Source: Mactra quadrangularis
Lineage: Eukaryota > Mollusca > Bivalvia > Venerida > Mactridae
Reading direction: 5' to 3'
Assembly (NCBI GenBank): GCA_025267735.1
Contig: CM046301.1
Coordinates: 60,469,872-60,533,871 of the forward strand
DNA: 64,000 bases
Numbering within the stretch: position 1 is the first letter of the stretch; each line of letters begins with the position of its first letter. The position numbers and the translations under genes were made by a program. The notes under the pieces are model-generated. The model was given only the letters and a program-made list of their open reading frames with translations, had not been told where the DNA came from and did no database searches. Below are positions 21,362 to 34,147 of this stretch, piece after piece.

Positions 21362-21635
21362 ACAGTAGTCCAGTGGTAAAACGCACGCTTAGGAATCAAT
21401 AAGTCCTGGGTTCGAGCCCCACTAAGGGCAAATTATTTATCTACGATTGCTTCACTCCATCAAGGTGTAAATTGGTACCTGCGAGGGTGGTAAAATTCGG
21501 ATCAATCTCCGTAAACAGATATGCTGTAGTGCGTTGTCGTAAATTAGCGAGTATGCGAGCGGAAAATTCTAGATCGGGTTTTAATCAGATTGAATTCGGA
21601 TGAGCCAGTTTGTCGGCTGCACTAAGCGAACAATA
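21362..21635 (+). repeat. SINE family 2, second copy
   Basis: tRNA-like head (AGTCCAGTGGTAAAACGC, CTGGGTTCGAGCCCC), body with AAGGTGTAAATTGGTACCTG, and end GTCGGCTGCACTAAGCGAA. Same plan as the minus-strand copy at 17452-17694. Confidence 0.7.
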
Positions 21636-22048
21636 TAAGAACACGAAAGACTTAGAATATAAAATGCCATTACTACTAATATATCATGTTTGGTAACATT
21701 ATTGTAATTATACCTCACGTAATTTGCTTACTATATAGCCTAATGTGACATCACTGTGCGACAATCCGTAATATCACCCTTTCGACATCACCTATCGGCC
21801 AACTTGATATCACCTATCAGGCGATTAAAGAGATGGGAGACCACTGCGTTGGAGTATGCCGAATACCGGGACCCGAGTTTTAGCCATTCAATTTGAATTA
21901 CCTCTCTTGCACAGACGCTAGAATTTACAAAACGACAAACTTAAACGGCGTGAAAATGTCTTCAGGTTCAGAAGTAAATAAAACAGATAAAATTAAACGG
22001 TTTGTGCCAATGAAATTTGTAACAATTTCTGATTATTTGTTTTTGATA
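21636..22048. other. Intergenic, nothing recognised
   Basis: AT-rich sequence downstream of the lectin gene. ATCACCTATC repeats loosely near 21787-21820. Confidence 0.45.
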
Positions 22049-22188
22049 TAAACAAATAAATATCACATCCTACAGAGAGTGATAGAACATATAGTTCACC
22101 CTTGAGAAATAATGTCATTAGGCCTACTTGTATCGGGTGAACATTCCGTTCTATCACCCTCGGTATGATGTGATATTTATTTTAACGT
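22049..22188. repeat. Foldback MITE
   Basis: AAATAAATATCACATCCTAC...GTGATAGAAC and GTTCTATCACCCTCGGTATG...GATATTTATTTT form ~48-bp arms around a ~40-bp loop. Confidence 0.8.
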
Positions 22189-24628
22189 TTTTTTTCTTTC
22201 TGTTATTTTTACATGGGGTTTCCATATGTGTAGTAGCGGCCTGTAGCAAATCCTTATGTTCTGTTCTGTCCTTATCAAAATTTGTCGCGGATCATTACAT
22301 TCGGCTGTACGTGTGCAATTAAAGGGGTATTTACTACTCCAATTAACGATATGCTGTGTGTGCAATTAAAGTATGACTAATCCAAGGGGAAGATCCCTTG
22401 TATCGCTTCTGTTTATTATATAATCTCGTGTTTATATATTCCATCAAACCTTATTCTGACAGCGCTATTAGCGCTTTGATTATGACTGTCATACTTACAG
22501 TCAGACGAGAATTGTTCTTAACTTATGTCATAATAATTACTGTAAACAATAAATTCATGAAACTTAAAACATAAGATAATGTTCTTTCATATTTCGCTCT
22601 TGCCATCGGTTGGGATGAAAATGTGTTTATGATACAAAGCAGGACTTTGATATAAAATCATTCTTAACAGAATAACACAATTGTATTCAAGTATTCAGCA
22701 ACTAAACATGAAAAATCAATTAAGTCTTTAGAAAAGCTCAGCCTAGTTTTTTTTCTCAATAGAAACAAATTCTAATGAAGTCTTATGTATGCCTTTTAGA
22801 CACTGTGTGTCCCAATCAACTAAAACATCTCGAGTATTGATTTAGGCCTACTTCAATGGCTACATAATGCTCTAAAACAAGAAACAGAGGCAAACGTCGG
22901 CTTAGTGTAGCAGAATACTCAATTTGTCAAAAATTACTTTTTTGTATTTCTTAAACTAATTTCATGATATACAGTCAAAAAACGCTTGATCAAATTTGGA
23001 ATTTGAAGGGCTTTGTTTTTACTGTAAAAGAGGTTTTGATTTTATGCCGCCATAGTTCAGATTTAGTTTACCTGACAAAAAATGAAAGTGAGCAAGAACA
23101 GTGTTGTATTAAGTAAACCAATTAAAAGCATGAACTACTTGATCCCAAGGCGATTGCGCGGCACCGAAAACTGAAGGTACTTAGCCCTCTAAACATTTTT
23201 AGACAAAATCATGTTTTTAAGACAACCCGATTAACATTTAACCATTTAAAAACGGAACAGAGCCTTCTGCATGAATAACAAATTCAGTAAGTATTACTTC
23301 ATCAACACATGATTTAAAGCATGGTGCAGGAAAAACTTCCATTTACCTAAAAAATCTTATGACAAGCAGTGTTCATTTTCCTCAAAATGTATTTCCCCAG
23401 ACCTATAGGGGCGTTGTACCAGGTATGTAATAGTCTGTGATGAATTGGATTGTCGGTCGCCTTTAGTTTGATCCGCTAGTTTACTTTTTTCTCTTGCTCC
23501 TACTGAGTATAGCACATATTTCGTCGATACATGCATCAAGACATTGCACTACGTCATATCCGGGTCGGTAGCGCAGTTGGTAACAGGGGGTATGGATTCG
23601 AAATTAACCCGGGGAGGTTATACCATCTATGAAAATTTGACAATAATGTCAATTTTTCTCCATTGATAAGATATATGGAGACCACATAATTTTTTTCGAA
23701 TATAAATAATCTTATACCATATAGGCCTAAATTTTATTTTTTTACTACATGAATGTTAACTTATAGAACCTAAATATGAAATTGTCGCATATAAATTCAT
23801 TATTTTTTGAATTTTGCAACGTTCCACACGCCATATCCAATAATCTACATCATTCATATATGTTTGGAGTTGTCTCTTGCTTTTGACTTACGATGATTTT
23901 TGTCTTAACTTTTTTTGTAAAAAGCGCCACTGACCCAGTATTGATCAAGCACATAACCCTCTGATCCGATGATTTCATATAGCACTTGTAAGTATAATAT
24001 AAAATAAACATTATGGCATTTTGGTATTATAAGTAAAATAGTCTCATGGGCGGTTCAATGGCTTACATGTATTGTGAACAATATGTTTCCAAGTACGTGG
24101 CCACAATCGATGTTATTTTTTCTCTTCATGCATGTAGTTATATGACTCACAATCCCTATTTGTAGCCAATTATATTTCTATTATATTAAAGTCAATACAA
24201 AGTTTCGCAATGGAAATCATGAATTATTCATGCACATTAATGTTATTTGTCCAATATTAGACGAAATGGGGACACGACAACCATGGTGCTATATGTTATT
24301 AACAAAATGAGATATTTTGTTAAAAATAACAGACAGAAATTGCAAGAAAGGTTTGAATTGGAAATATTGACCGATGTTGTGTCTCCGTATAATTTTGGTT
24401 TGATTCCAAGTTAGCAAGAAAATGCTATACAGTGTACAGGATACAGGATAATTTTCTCTTTCAAAAACCTATAAAGTTATTCCACGTTTAAGTATTTTCA
24501 TCATCGTCTGAACAACTCCCTGGTAACCACCTCGTTTACCAGAGGTTTTCATTTATAGTCAGCAATATCAATTTGTAACTATAAAGAATATAAATATCAA
24601 GAAATTTAAATCAACTGCCTTCCAGATA
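22189..24628. other. Intergenic region with one tRNA-like relic
   Basis: AT-rich, without a credible exon. A tRNA-like stretch (GGTCGGTAGCGCAGTTGGTAA, then GGATTCGAAAT) lies at 23562-23625; its B box is poor, so it is taken as a relic. Confidence 0.45.
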
Positions 24629-24722
24629 GTAACCTTTACCAGGAACAGTGAGTAGTTTGACTGACGCCATGACATGCCCTATACAATATGTTGCTAAGGT
24701 GTTAAACTCAACAACAACAAAA
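24629..24722 (+). repeat. SINE family 1, tail fragment
   Basis: CTTTACCAGGAACAGTGAGTAG through GTTGCTAAGGTGTTAAACTC with a CAACAACAAAAC tail. The head and body are missing. Confidence 0.7.
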
Positions 24723-27018
24723 CACAATCTTAGGTGGCACGTGATCAATTTTAACCAATCATGTTGCATTATTTGTTAAGGTTGTAATTAATATACAGTA
24801 ATAATTATCAGAATCACATATTACATAAATCCAGATTAATTAAGTCGTTTATTAATTAGCAACAGTGGTTTCACAATACAAATGTATAAGTTCAGTACAA
24901 AATTTAACATACAAGCATACAATGTACAAGTAAATATTATCATAGAACATAGCTATAGACTTTTACAATATACTATAAAAATGTCAAATATAAAACAACA
25001 ACAACAACAACAATACTTAAACAAGAATCAACACTTTAAACAAAACACAATAAACAATTAAAATTGAATATACGCAGTGCTATTGACACGCTTGGAAATT
25101 AATAGCAATGTTACCATAGTATTCTAAAACCAAATGCTATAGTAATTTATATTTCGTATAAATTTTTAAGATTGTTCATGTCGGATTTGATGCTAGTCTC
25201 AGCGCCTGGCTTCTGTTTCTTACAGAAATGAAGTGTGTTTTTCGGTTGACTGACAGTAGCGTATACTTTAACCCCGCTGATTTAAATAGATCGTGAGTAC
25301 GGAAGTACTGTAGTGAGTATTTAAAACAGTGGGTCAATGTATGCTCCATTCACAGTTGAATAAAATCAACAAAACTATCATTAAATGACGATTAGTAGTC
25401 ACCTGATTGTTAACAGAACTGTACTTGCATTGGATTTCTATACATGTAATTGCTAAACTGTCTTAACTATGTCGGTGGAAATACAAAATTAGATAGAAAG
25501 GCGCCGGTGAAGTTTTTGTAGAAACGCTTCGACCGTTTCCTAATAAATAGCATTACAAAATAATTGTCATATCATAAGGTAGGAAGTCATGTTGACCAAA
25601 TATTGGACATCCTCGGCCAAATCGGTCATTTAACATTCAAACTAGTCTTGGAAAGCGGAATAATCATTTGCCATTTTGGTAATAAAGTTGTAGTCACTAC
25701 GGCATAACAATTCTATACAAAGATGTGGTGCCAAACCAAAAACATGACATTCTCAAAATTATGAAGAAGAATAATTAAATTATTAGCTTCCGTGTATAGC
25801 CAGTGTATTAACTATACAAGCAAGTGTGTGCATGTGTGTTAAATATGAAACATGAACAATGAAATATGGCGTCATTTTGTTAGTTTGACATTAGTACATG
25901 CATATCCGTGAAACTCTCATAAATACCCATTGGCTGGAAGAGTTGTTATATGGCATCATCTGTGGGTTGACATTTGTACAAACATAGTCGTGGAAATTGT
26001 AGAAAATATCAATTGACAGAAAGAAAAAAGCAAATAAAATGATGTCATTTTGTTGGTGCTACATTGGAACATGTAAATAAAGCGGTTAAACTACCTCAAT
26101 AATTGAAATATTGAAGCAAAAACTTCAGTGTGACACATTTTAAAAGTCATTTAAATACTATTACTAAATGTAGTACATTTAATATAGTGAAATGAAAGAA
26201 TACCTAAATGTACAAAAAGTAAGAAAAATGCCATAAAACATTGATTGACAAAAGAAAAAAGTAATAGTCATTTTAATATATTATACGTATGTTGGTCACA
26301 AAATCATTGTTTGTGTTTAAATCGTTTGTATTTTTCGTACCAAGGTCGAACATATCAAGAGTTCTAACCGACCGTAACAAAAGTCAACTTAAGTTTAAAA
26401 TACATATGTAATCTAAAATTTCATGAAACATGCTGTTTGAACTTTAAAGACGTAAAGTCAAGCTTTAATTATAATTATGTGACATATACAAAACAAAGTT
26501 CTCGCACAAGCACCAAAATTCAAAGAGATTTGTACATGTTTTTAAAAAAGTACTCGTATATTTATTTTATGTTCTAACTTGTGTTATAAACCAGTAGCAA
26601 AGCTCTAAATCATAGAAAGTCATTAATTACAAGATTATCTCTAAGCTATTAAACAATACAAGTAGAAAAGCTACATAGTAGAAGCTTTAGATACGATGAT
26701 TAGATACAACTGCCAATAAAAGTGTTTCTGTTTTCAATCAAGTTGGTTCCCATGCTAAGCTGATCTACTAAAAACTTGTTATCAAGACCTCAATCAATAT
26801 TGAACTGAGATCATGTAAGCTTCGAGACAATTTAAAAAGTTCCGATGTATTCTCATTACTATTTCATTATCAAATCGTTTCCGGTACACTTGCACTTAAG
26901 CAGAACGCTAACACTTAAAACAAATTGCTTAAATATTCAAATTTATAAAAAATGACCAGATGCTAACCCTATTTGATGCACCTGAACTTATTTTCCATTT
27001 TGAGAACGTTTTTCACCT
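24723..27018. other. Intergenic / probable 3' side of the first TMEM86 gene
   Basis: AT-rich, with a short (CAA)n at about 24995-25013. Part should be 3' UTR of the gene ending at 27019, but no polyadenylation site can be fixed. Minus-strand AATAAA candidates occur, for example near 26566. Confidence 0.45.
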
Positions 27019-27753
27019 TCAAACGTAGTCTGATGTACTCACGGCCCATCCAAACTGAGCCCCGTAGTATGTTAACATGTAAAAGAAGCTTGCAAACGGA
27101 ATAGGATATTCATTGTGTTCTAAAATAACCAAACAGTCAGAAAATATAAACAAACATGCTCCTATGCAACCAAGTAACACAGCTTTGTCTCCTGGATTTT
27201 CTTCTAACGCGGAAGCAGCTTTCCATCCAGCCAGAAACAGAGGAATAAAGTAGAAGAACAGGAATATAATGGTGATGTATGACTCGGTGCCAGACTGGAT
27301 ACTCAAAAATGTATTCAGGAAAAGCAGGAAAAACAGCCAGCTGCTTCCGCTTGTCTTCCCTTTTTGTCTTGCTCCAGCACTTATTGCCATCATGTAAAAC
27401 AAGTGTACGGCAGCAAACAGAGCTCCACCGATGAACAACGTGTATGATATTGAGGTAAAAATGTCCCCTATGACTGACACGGCTAATCCAAGCATTACAA
27501 ACACGCTGTACGGATCCTCCGGCAAGATGGTTTCTAAGCTGGCTTTCTTAGTCTTGCTGGGGAATTTCGATCTAGTATTCATAATGTACCCGATCAGTGA
27601 CAAAATTGGAAGAAGCTTGAAAATCGTTCCGAGGAATGTAGATCCGGGTTCGTAAGGTTGTACTAGAAAGAAAACGGAAGTGACGAAAAACGGAAGTAGA
27701 CTTATCTTCTGCTTCCGAGAGAAAATCGACATCGCTTTCTTCAATGCATCCAT
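27019..27753 (-). CDS. TMEM86: TMEM86/YhhN-family membrane protein (lysoplasmalogenase-like), paralogue 1
   Basis: A 244-residue multi-pass protein in one coding exon. I start at Met 27753 because a good acceptor (cttttctctttgcag|ACACG, exon edge at 27772) lies just upstream, so the frame extending to 27990 is intron or UTR. About eight hydrophobic segments are visible. Family marks: GD (residues 96-97), G-C-I-G-A-C-L-F-I-F-S-D (195-206) and a C-terminal TYYGAQFGWAVS. Characterised TMEM86 enzymes cleave the vinyl-ether bond of lysoplasmalogens in the ER membrane. Here GDIFTSI stands where most members, and paralogue 2, have GDACL-W, so activity is less certain. Length fits the family (~225-245). 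Confidence 0.88.
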   Translation of the reverse strand: MDALKKAMSIFSRKQKISLLPFFVTSVFFLVQPYEPGSTFLGTIFKLLPILSLIGYIMNTRSKFPSKTKKASLETILPEDPYSVFVMLGLAVSVIGDIFTSISYTLFIGGALFAAVHLFYMMAISAGARQKGKTSGSSWLFFLLFLNTFLSIQSGTESYITIIFLFFYFIPLFLAGWKAASALEENPGDKAVLLGCIGACLFIFSDCLVILEHNEYPIPFASFFYMLTYYGAQFGWAVSTSDYV

Positions 27754-28233
27754 GTTTGTGTATGCGTCGTGTCTGCAAAGAGAAAAGGTAAATTGATCTA
27801 TAATATAGATTATGGAGCGACAGTCATAAGCACACGCATTGTGTTTCCCCAGACAATGGTGTGAGAAATATTTGTTGTGAAACATTGATTTTTCTGTCGG
27901 TAACTTTATGCCTAAAGTCAACATTAGCATATTTCTAAAACATTCTATCACCAGGATAATGCATAGCCGGGGAATTGTGAAACTCCACAAAACATATCTT
28001 CATTAAATGCGGGAAAACAGGAGAAGAAAATCGTTTTTTGTTTGTTATTTCAAGGTAAAGCTGGTGGCAATAAGAAACTCTGTACAAATTAATGTTTTTA
28101 AGTTCATGAATTTCTGATGAGGTGATGGCTGATGCGTCACATATTGAAGTGATAATTTAATTCACCCGTATAAAAAGATGTATAGTTATGAGGCATTTTG
28201 CAGTTTTTCAGTTTATTTCTAGTATTGTTTGGC
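27754..28233. other. Upstream region of TMEM86 paralogue 1
   Basis: Contains the inferred splice acceptor (exon edge 27772) and intron sequence. No further exon or promoter could be fixed. Confidence 0.4.
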
Positions 28234-28400
28234 TTTTCTCAACTGTCAAAACATGAATAATTTAACGGTGAATGCATAGTACAACCTTACGCCGTATGAT
28301 ATTTTTAGTCAAGATATATTTAATAACAATTAGGCTGCCAATACAAAAACAATGCATTTAGTCACCGTGAAATTATTCAAGCTTTGACAGTTGAGAAAAA
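28234..28400. repeat. MITE with ~45-bp inverted ends
   Basis: TTTTCTCAACTGTCAAA...AATAATTTAACGGTGAATGCA against TGCATTTAGTCACCGTGAAATTATT...TTTGACAGTTGAGAAAA. The arms are long and the loop is ~75 bp. Confidence 0.85.
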
Positions 28401-28582
28401 ACGAACAGGTCTACATGTAAGTACAATCTTATTCTGACTTCAGTAAGAATTATCGACCTATTTATCCACTGGCACCCGAGTCCTCACACTCGTTAAATAC
28501 GCACATATATATTTTGTCATCAAACACAATTAAAAATCGGTCCCGTATACATTACCGTGTACGAGTTATAACTATACTTTCA

Positions 28583-29835
28583 TTATACCCCCGCAAACAA
28601 AGTTTTCGGGGGTATACTGGAATCACCCTAGTGGTTGGTTGGTTGGTTGGTTGGTTTGTTGGTTGGTTGGTTGGTCGCGTGGTCTGTCCCAAAAAATTAA
28701 TACATTTGTAGTATGTTTATTTCTTAATGTATTTGAATAGAAGCTGTTATATACCATGATTTAATGGTGTATACAAAACTCATGTAACTATGGAAACATA
28801 TCTCACTTGTTTAAAATATTTAATTGTGTTATATATGATATTGCATCTTTTTTATTTTTTTTCAATTTAATTTAATAACTGCATAGTATGCATGTTTCTC
28901 AAGAATTTTTTTTCTCAACCAATATTGATAGAGTTTTGCACACAAGTTCACATTCTTACAGTTGATGAGTGAATGCAGTTTATGATAATTCAAATTCAAC
29001 TTGTGGCCATTTTGAATTTGATTTTTTAAATTTAGTTTAATAACTGTAAGTATGCTTATTTCTCATATTTTTTTCTTAACCAATTTTGATAGAATTTTGC
29101 ACACAAGTTCAAATTCTTACAGTTGATGTGTACATGCACTTTATATCAATTCCAATTCAAAATGGCCGACTGGCTGCCATCTGTATTTTTTTTATTTAAT
29201 ATTATAACAGTATTGCATGCTTATTTCCATATGAATTTTGAGAAAAAATTGCATACAAGATCTCATTATTACAGTTGATAAGTAAGACTTTTCTTCACAA
29301 TTTTATATTCAAAATGGCTGACTGGTGGCCATCTTGAATTTTTATTTAAATTACTGTATAGTATGCTGTTTCTTACTCAAATTTTGCAAAATTGTGCACA
29401 CATGTCTTTCTAATATCTTGTGAAGCAAACATCTTTTTTCTCAGCCCATTTTAATAAAATTGTGCTTACACATTCTTGCTGATGACATTTATACGTATTT
29501 TTTCTTAAATTCAAATTCAAATTGACAAACTAATGGCAATGTTGGGAAGATAAGTTTAAATGTGATCACTCTTTGTCTGTTGTTCCACTTTACATTCATA
29601 ATGACCTAATGGTGTTCATTTTCATGTAAAAATCATTTGAAATATGACAACTACTGTTCATTTTGCTTTTTCTTATCCATAGTAAATTACACTGTAATTT
29701 GCTGTTTATTTCCAATTTGATGTTTGCATCCTGTTTTTTTTATGGTTTTTATGCTTCTTACAACATTTACCCTTTTGGACTTCAACAATGTTGACTTGCG
29801 GTCATCTTGAAATGTTGCCGTTGCGGGGGTATTTT
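28583..29835. repeat. CCCCCG-ended dispersed element with internal tandem units
   Basis: Opens TATACCCCCGCAAAC with a hairpin (CCCCCG...CGGGGG) and a (GGTT)n run at 28632-28675; ends TTGCGGGGGTAT. Between are about four diverged units of ~150-170 bp starting near 28885, 29045, 29215 and 29360, each with TATGCTTATTTCT-like, TTTTGCACACAAG-like and AAAATGGC..TGGCCATCTTG-like blocks. No coding frame. Confidence 0.75.
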
Positions 29836-30831
29836 CGCCACTTATGGCAGTTCTAGTTATATATTAGGTAGTGTACATGTATATGCACAGAGAACTATAT
29901 AGATCTATAGGGACGTACGCATTATTTTATGATCATAAGATATGGACTCTGGTACCAGTGTATTTATCATATACATGAAGATACAAGCCTGTGTTTAAGT
30001 GAAACAGGTAATATTAGTTCAGAAAGAAATGAAAAGTATGCAGTCAGTAGGCATTTAATAGTAAACTGTTCTCACTGACTCTATATTTCAGAATTACAAA
30101 ATTAATAGGATTTGTAAGTCAGATTAAACATGTGCCAGTATGTAATCGTAAATAAACATTCGTCAAAGTTCCATAAAACATATGCTAGTATATACGAACT
30201 AACGTATTATTCTGTCTGTAACTACATGTATAGCTATGTACTGTACAGTGTCGTGCGAACAAAAAACAGACAAAAGCTTTTTTGGGGTAAATCGATTCAT
30301 ATTTATTCATGAAAAATGAAACCAAAGGTCAACTGAGCACATTCCAAAATCATTAACTAATTCAACATAAGCATAAACATCAACACAAACTTAAACTCCA
30401 GTAAAATAACTGGCGACTGCACGATGTTTCTCAAAATTTCATTTGTGCAGAAACTTTTGTAGAGCTCTGTGCATATACATTTGTAATTTAATACATGTAT
30501 TGGTGCAGTTTTTGTTTACATATTAATATAAAGATATAGAATAATGTGGAATAAATACAATACGTCTTATTGTTATGTCCAGGAATGGGTGTGTGGAATG
30601 TATAATATATGAATTATGAAATAGTTAACAAGTAGACAAATGTCTGCATGCGCGCAGTGAGATATGCAATATTGGATTTCTTAGGTCAATACAGATCTGG
30701 CGATTACAAGGTCATTGTATTTCATGGGAAATCAAAATGCAAGCTATTGGACTGTTTGCAAAATGTTTAATCTAAAATGAATCAAGTGTATGCAAATAAT
30801 ATACAAAATAAAAATACGACACTTTCGTTAT
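29836..30831. other. Intergenic, nothing recognised
   Basis: AT-rich sequence without exons, RNA genes or repeats shared in the window. Confidence 0.45.
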
Positions 30832-30983
30832 GAGCGAGTTTCCTACGCATATCGCTAGCCAGGGTTTTGTGCCCTGGTACCCTTTTTTACACCAAAAAAG
30901 GAAAGGATATGTGATATCAAAATAAGGGTACCAAGGGGGGGGGGGCAAAGCGCTAGCTAGCGATATGCTAAGGAAACTCGCCC
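30832..30983. repeat. Foldback element with a G-run
   Basis: GAGCGAGTTTCCTACGCATATCGCTAGC and GCTAGCGATATGCTAAGGAAACTCGCCC are inverted arms. Inner arms GGGTTTTGTGCCCTGGTACCC / GGGTACCAAGGGGGG include a 12-G homopolymer at ~30934-30945. Confidence 0.85.
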
Positions 30984-31173
30984 TATAACACTTGAATGTG
31001 CCGTTCTAAAATTTTGTTATACCAACGCAACAACTTGTTGTCGAAAAGTCTTGATTGAGTAGGATTGTAAGCACAAATATTGACAGGACTAGTTCTAAAC
31101 TGTTTCATTGACATTGATTTTAAAAGACCATTAATTGTGATAGCTGGTACAAGATCAGACAATTAATACAATC

Positions 31174-31280
31174 CAGGGCAGCATATTATCAAAAATCTTA
31201 CGACAATTTCACATAACAATATAGAATGATTTACGACTAAAATCAGTCGTTAATATAAGACGCTTGATAATACAGACCCC
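31174..31280. repeat. Short MITE family F, copy 1
   Basis: GCATATTATCAAAAATCTTA...GAC and GTC...TAAGACGCTTGATAATACAG are inverted. A relative is at 56345-56448, and a weaker one near 58240-58330. Confidence 0.65.
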
Positions 31281-31870
31281 AGGCATTTAAACCCTTACTG
31301 TAATGCGCATCTCCCTTCTTGACAGTGTCAAGTGCTTTTATAGTACATACATATACATGTATACTTAGACATATACGAAATTCGTCCTCTTAATTCTATG
31401 GTCCTAGCTTCATACAAATGTATTGACACGTTCTTTGAAAGTTCTTTGACAGATAATCTGTAGATAGTCTGATGCAGAATGACTAGAACCCATCGTCAGT
31501 ACCCTTCTAGTACTTCCTTAATCAATAAACTTCACCGTGAACACTTGTACTTTGAGACCAGGACTCAGAATCTAGAGTATTTCACCAGAGTTGTAAGAAC
31601 TTTTTCCATAAGCCAAAACTCTAGTTGAAACATCAAGTAGCCAATAAGAGACCTTAGTCAGTTATTTCCCCTTGTATACTCTTCAAATAGGTAGATCCAA
31701 TTAGTTGGATTACTTGGATTTTACCCTCACTTTTCAATGACAGTTTGCTAAAATTAATCTTAAATAACTTTTTTGTGAATCTTTTAATTTGTTTGAAAAT
31801 CAAGCTAAGTATTTTTAGGGTAAAGAACTATCTAAATTTTATCACTTCTGTCGTGAATTCACGATGAACT

Positions 31871-32031
31871 TAGCTCCAGTAGAGCTTTGTGTTATTCCTA
31901 TGGCGGAGCTCATATAACTAAATAAACATATATATTAATTTTGCTCCGGCGGAGTCCTTTAATTTGCTCCGGCGGAGTCCTATTAACTTGGCTCCGACGG
32001 AGCCTACTTTAATCCGTGCTCCGGCGGAGCT
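31871..32031. repeat. Array of GCTCCGGCGGAG palindromes
   Basis: GC-rich near-palindromes stand in AT-rich DNA: degenerate copies near 31872 and 31899, then GCTCCGGCGGAG at 31943 and 31966, GCTCCGACGGAGC at 31991 and GCTCCGGCGGAGC at 32018, ~23-27 bp apart with AT-rich spacers. Confidence 0.85.
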
Positions 32032-32592
32032 CAAAGTACTATATAAACTCCGGTTTTTTGTAGCCAAGGTTTCAGTTTTATTAAGTTTTTTGTGTCGTTA
32101 ACATGTATGTTATACTATGAATTAAATTTACAAAGTATGAAATTAAAATTAAGTAAATTGGAAAGTTTGTTTGTCTTGAATTTAAAAATCTCCGATGTGG
32201 TGGATTTGTTTGGATTTTTACAATTTAAAGAAGTTCGCCACAACTTCTGTTAAAATCTGTATTAACAAGAAAAATATTAGATGGAATATTTTGTTTTCCT
32301 TACATAGGAATTCAATGATAAAATCCGAGGATTCCAACTGTAAGGACCTACTTACCAATTGGATTGCTTCAGTTTTTATCCGGGAAAGATAACTGACTAA
32401 AGTCCCTAATTAAAGTATTGAGTAGCCTTCTTACATACAGCATTTGTAGGTTCGAACCTAGATTGCTACATATACATTTTATACTATAGTTTACTTTGAT
32501 TTGTACCTTTGTATGTTGAACGTTATATTACAACATGGATAATAAAAGTTCAAAGATCGAGAATGTATTAACATTAACATTAACATTAAGTT
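32032..32592. other. Intergenic with a short ACATTA microsatellite
   Basis: AT-rich. (ACATTA)4-like repeat at ~32563-32588 next to the SINE tail. Nothing else recognised. Confidence 0.45.
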
Positions 32593-32904
32593 TTGTTTGT
32601 TTTTGTTGGGTTTAACGCCGTAGCAACACATTCTTTAGGTCATATAACGGCGGTCAGTCAACCTACTCACTCCTCCTGGAAAGGCTAAATCTCTGGATTA
32701 AGCTGTTAACCAACTACTAAGTGCACACTTTCGTCAGTGACTGACAACTGCCCTTCATAATCAAAAATCATTGGAAGGTGGGAGAATAGCCGTAGAAATA
32801 ATTTCATGACCAAACTCTACGAAAGTATGTCCCGCCCGGGAATCGAACCCACGACCCCTCGATCAGTAGACTTGTGAGCTACCAACTGAGATAGCCGGGC
32901 GGCT
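32593..32904 (-). repeat. SINE family 1, full-length copy
   Basis: Reverse orientation: tail (TTTGTTTG) at the left, body, then head with GGGAATCGAACCCACGA (B box) and CCAACTGAGATAGCCGGGCGG (A box). Confidence 0.88.
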
Positions 32905-34147
32905 CATAACATTAAGTGAATGAGAAATTGGTAATGTGTTCATATGCTCTACTCTTTAGCCGGTCGACTCGGAGCCGATCCACCGAAGACAAGAGCTTTT
33001 TGGTGACTTTAGACTGTGTGGTTCGCTTGTGCTCCATCTATCATTGTCTAAAATTACCTTACCAGTAACTGGTTTGATTCACATCTGTTCTATGAGATTT
33101 CTTTATTGCATGTTGTTGTACTATGCCTGTTTCATCATTCGATACTGAAAGTTGTTTTTTTACTTTAACAAGACACTGAGTAACCATAGAAACCCGAACA
33201 TTGCATCAATCGTAATTACTCGGTAATTTCTGCAGCAAATCGCGTTCAGTGTGAGAATTTCGGAATCCCTTGGTACCTTTCAGGTTGTCTCGTCCAATTT
33301 AGCCCAATACCTCTTAGTTCATAACCGAACGAAGGTTTGAATAGCACAAAAAGGTTGTTTGGTGCTTTTAGAATGTGAGTAAATGTAAATTATTTGAAAA
33401 CTGAAACTTTATAAATATCTCCTATATAACAATACACTGGAGGCCATTTTGAAAGCCATTTAGAAGAATTTTTAACATATATAAACTATATATAACATCT
33501 TGTTCGGTATATGTAATACATTTTTTATCTATTTCATTTTACAGCATTTCCTGATCAAATAATTCGCACTGCGCAAAATATTTAGCTAGTTACTTTATTT
33601 CAATGAATTTTCGCCATCTTGGACGCCATCTTGGACGCCATCTTGAATTCTCGGAACAACTTAAAGTTCACAGAGTAGCACCCGCTAGATTTCATATCTA
33701 CAACAATTCAACATCCCAAAACACCAAACACATTTTGTATGTATTTCAAATCTAGATTTAGCTAACTTTGTCACAATTCTGCGGGACTAAAGGCCCATTA
33801 CATAGACAGCCCAACGAACGTTCTGTAAATCACAGCTTACACTGTATTTAACGTGCTTAGACACTAACCAAGATATAGCATACCCAAACATTTCTACACA
33901 TAAGTTTAAACTGAACATTATCATATCTAAATTTAACCCCAACATTTTCGGGTGTGTATATGAAATATACTATCATATTTTAGGTTTATACTTGGGTAGT
34001 TTATCACCCACGACAAAGCTGTTACTGACTATGATGTCGAGTTAGTCAGGAGTGTACATGTATATACATATGTTGATAATTATATACGTATAGAATATTT
34101 ATACAGTGACATCTCTATTTGACAGCCTGTATGAGCACTACATTTAG
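32905..34147. other. Intergenic with a triple CGCCATCTTGGA repeat
   Basis: Mostly unremarkable. At 33612-33646 the motif CGCCATCTTG occurs three times, 12 bp apart. Confidence 0.5.

Noticed and set aside
27754..27990. N-terminal extension of TMEM86 paralogue 1
   Set aside because: A strong splice acceptor lies between it and Met 27753, and family proteins start near that Met.
31871..32031. CRISPR array
   Set aside because: Repeats are only 12-14 bp palindromes with irregular AT spacers in a eukaryotic genome, and no cas genes are present.
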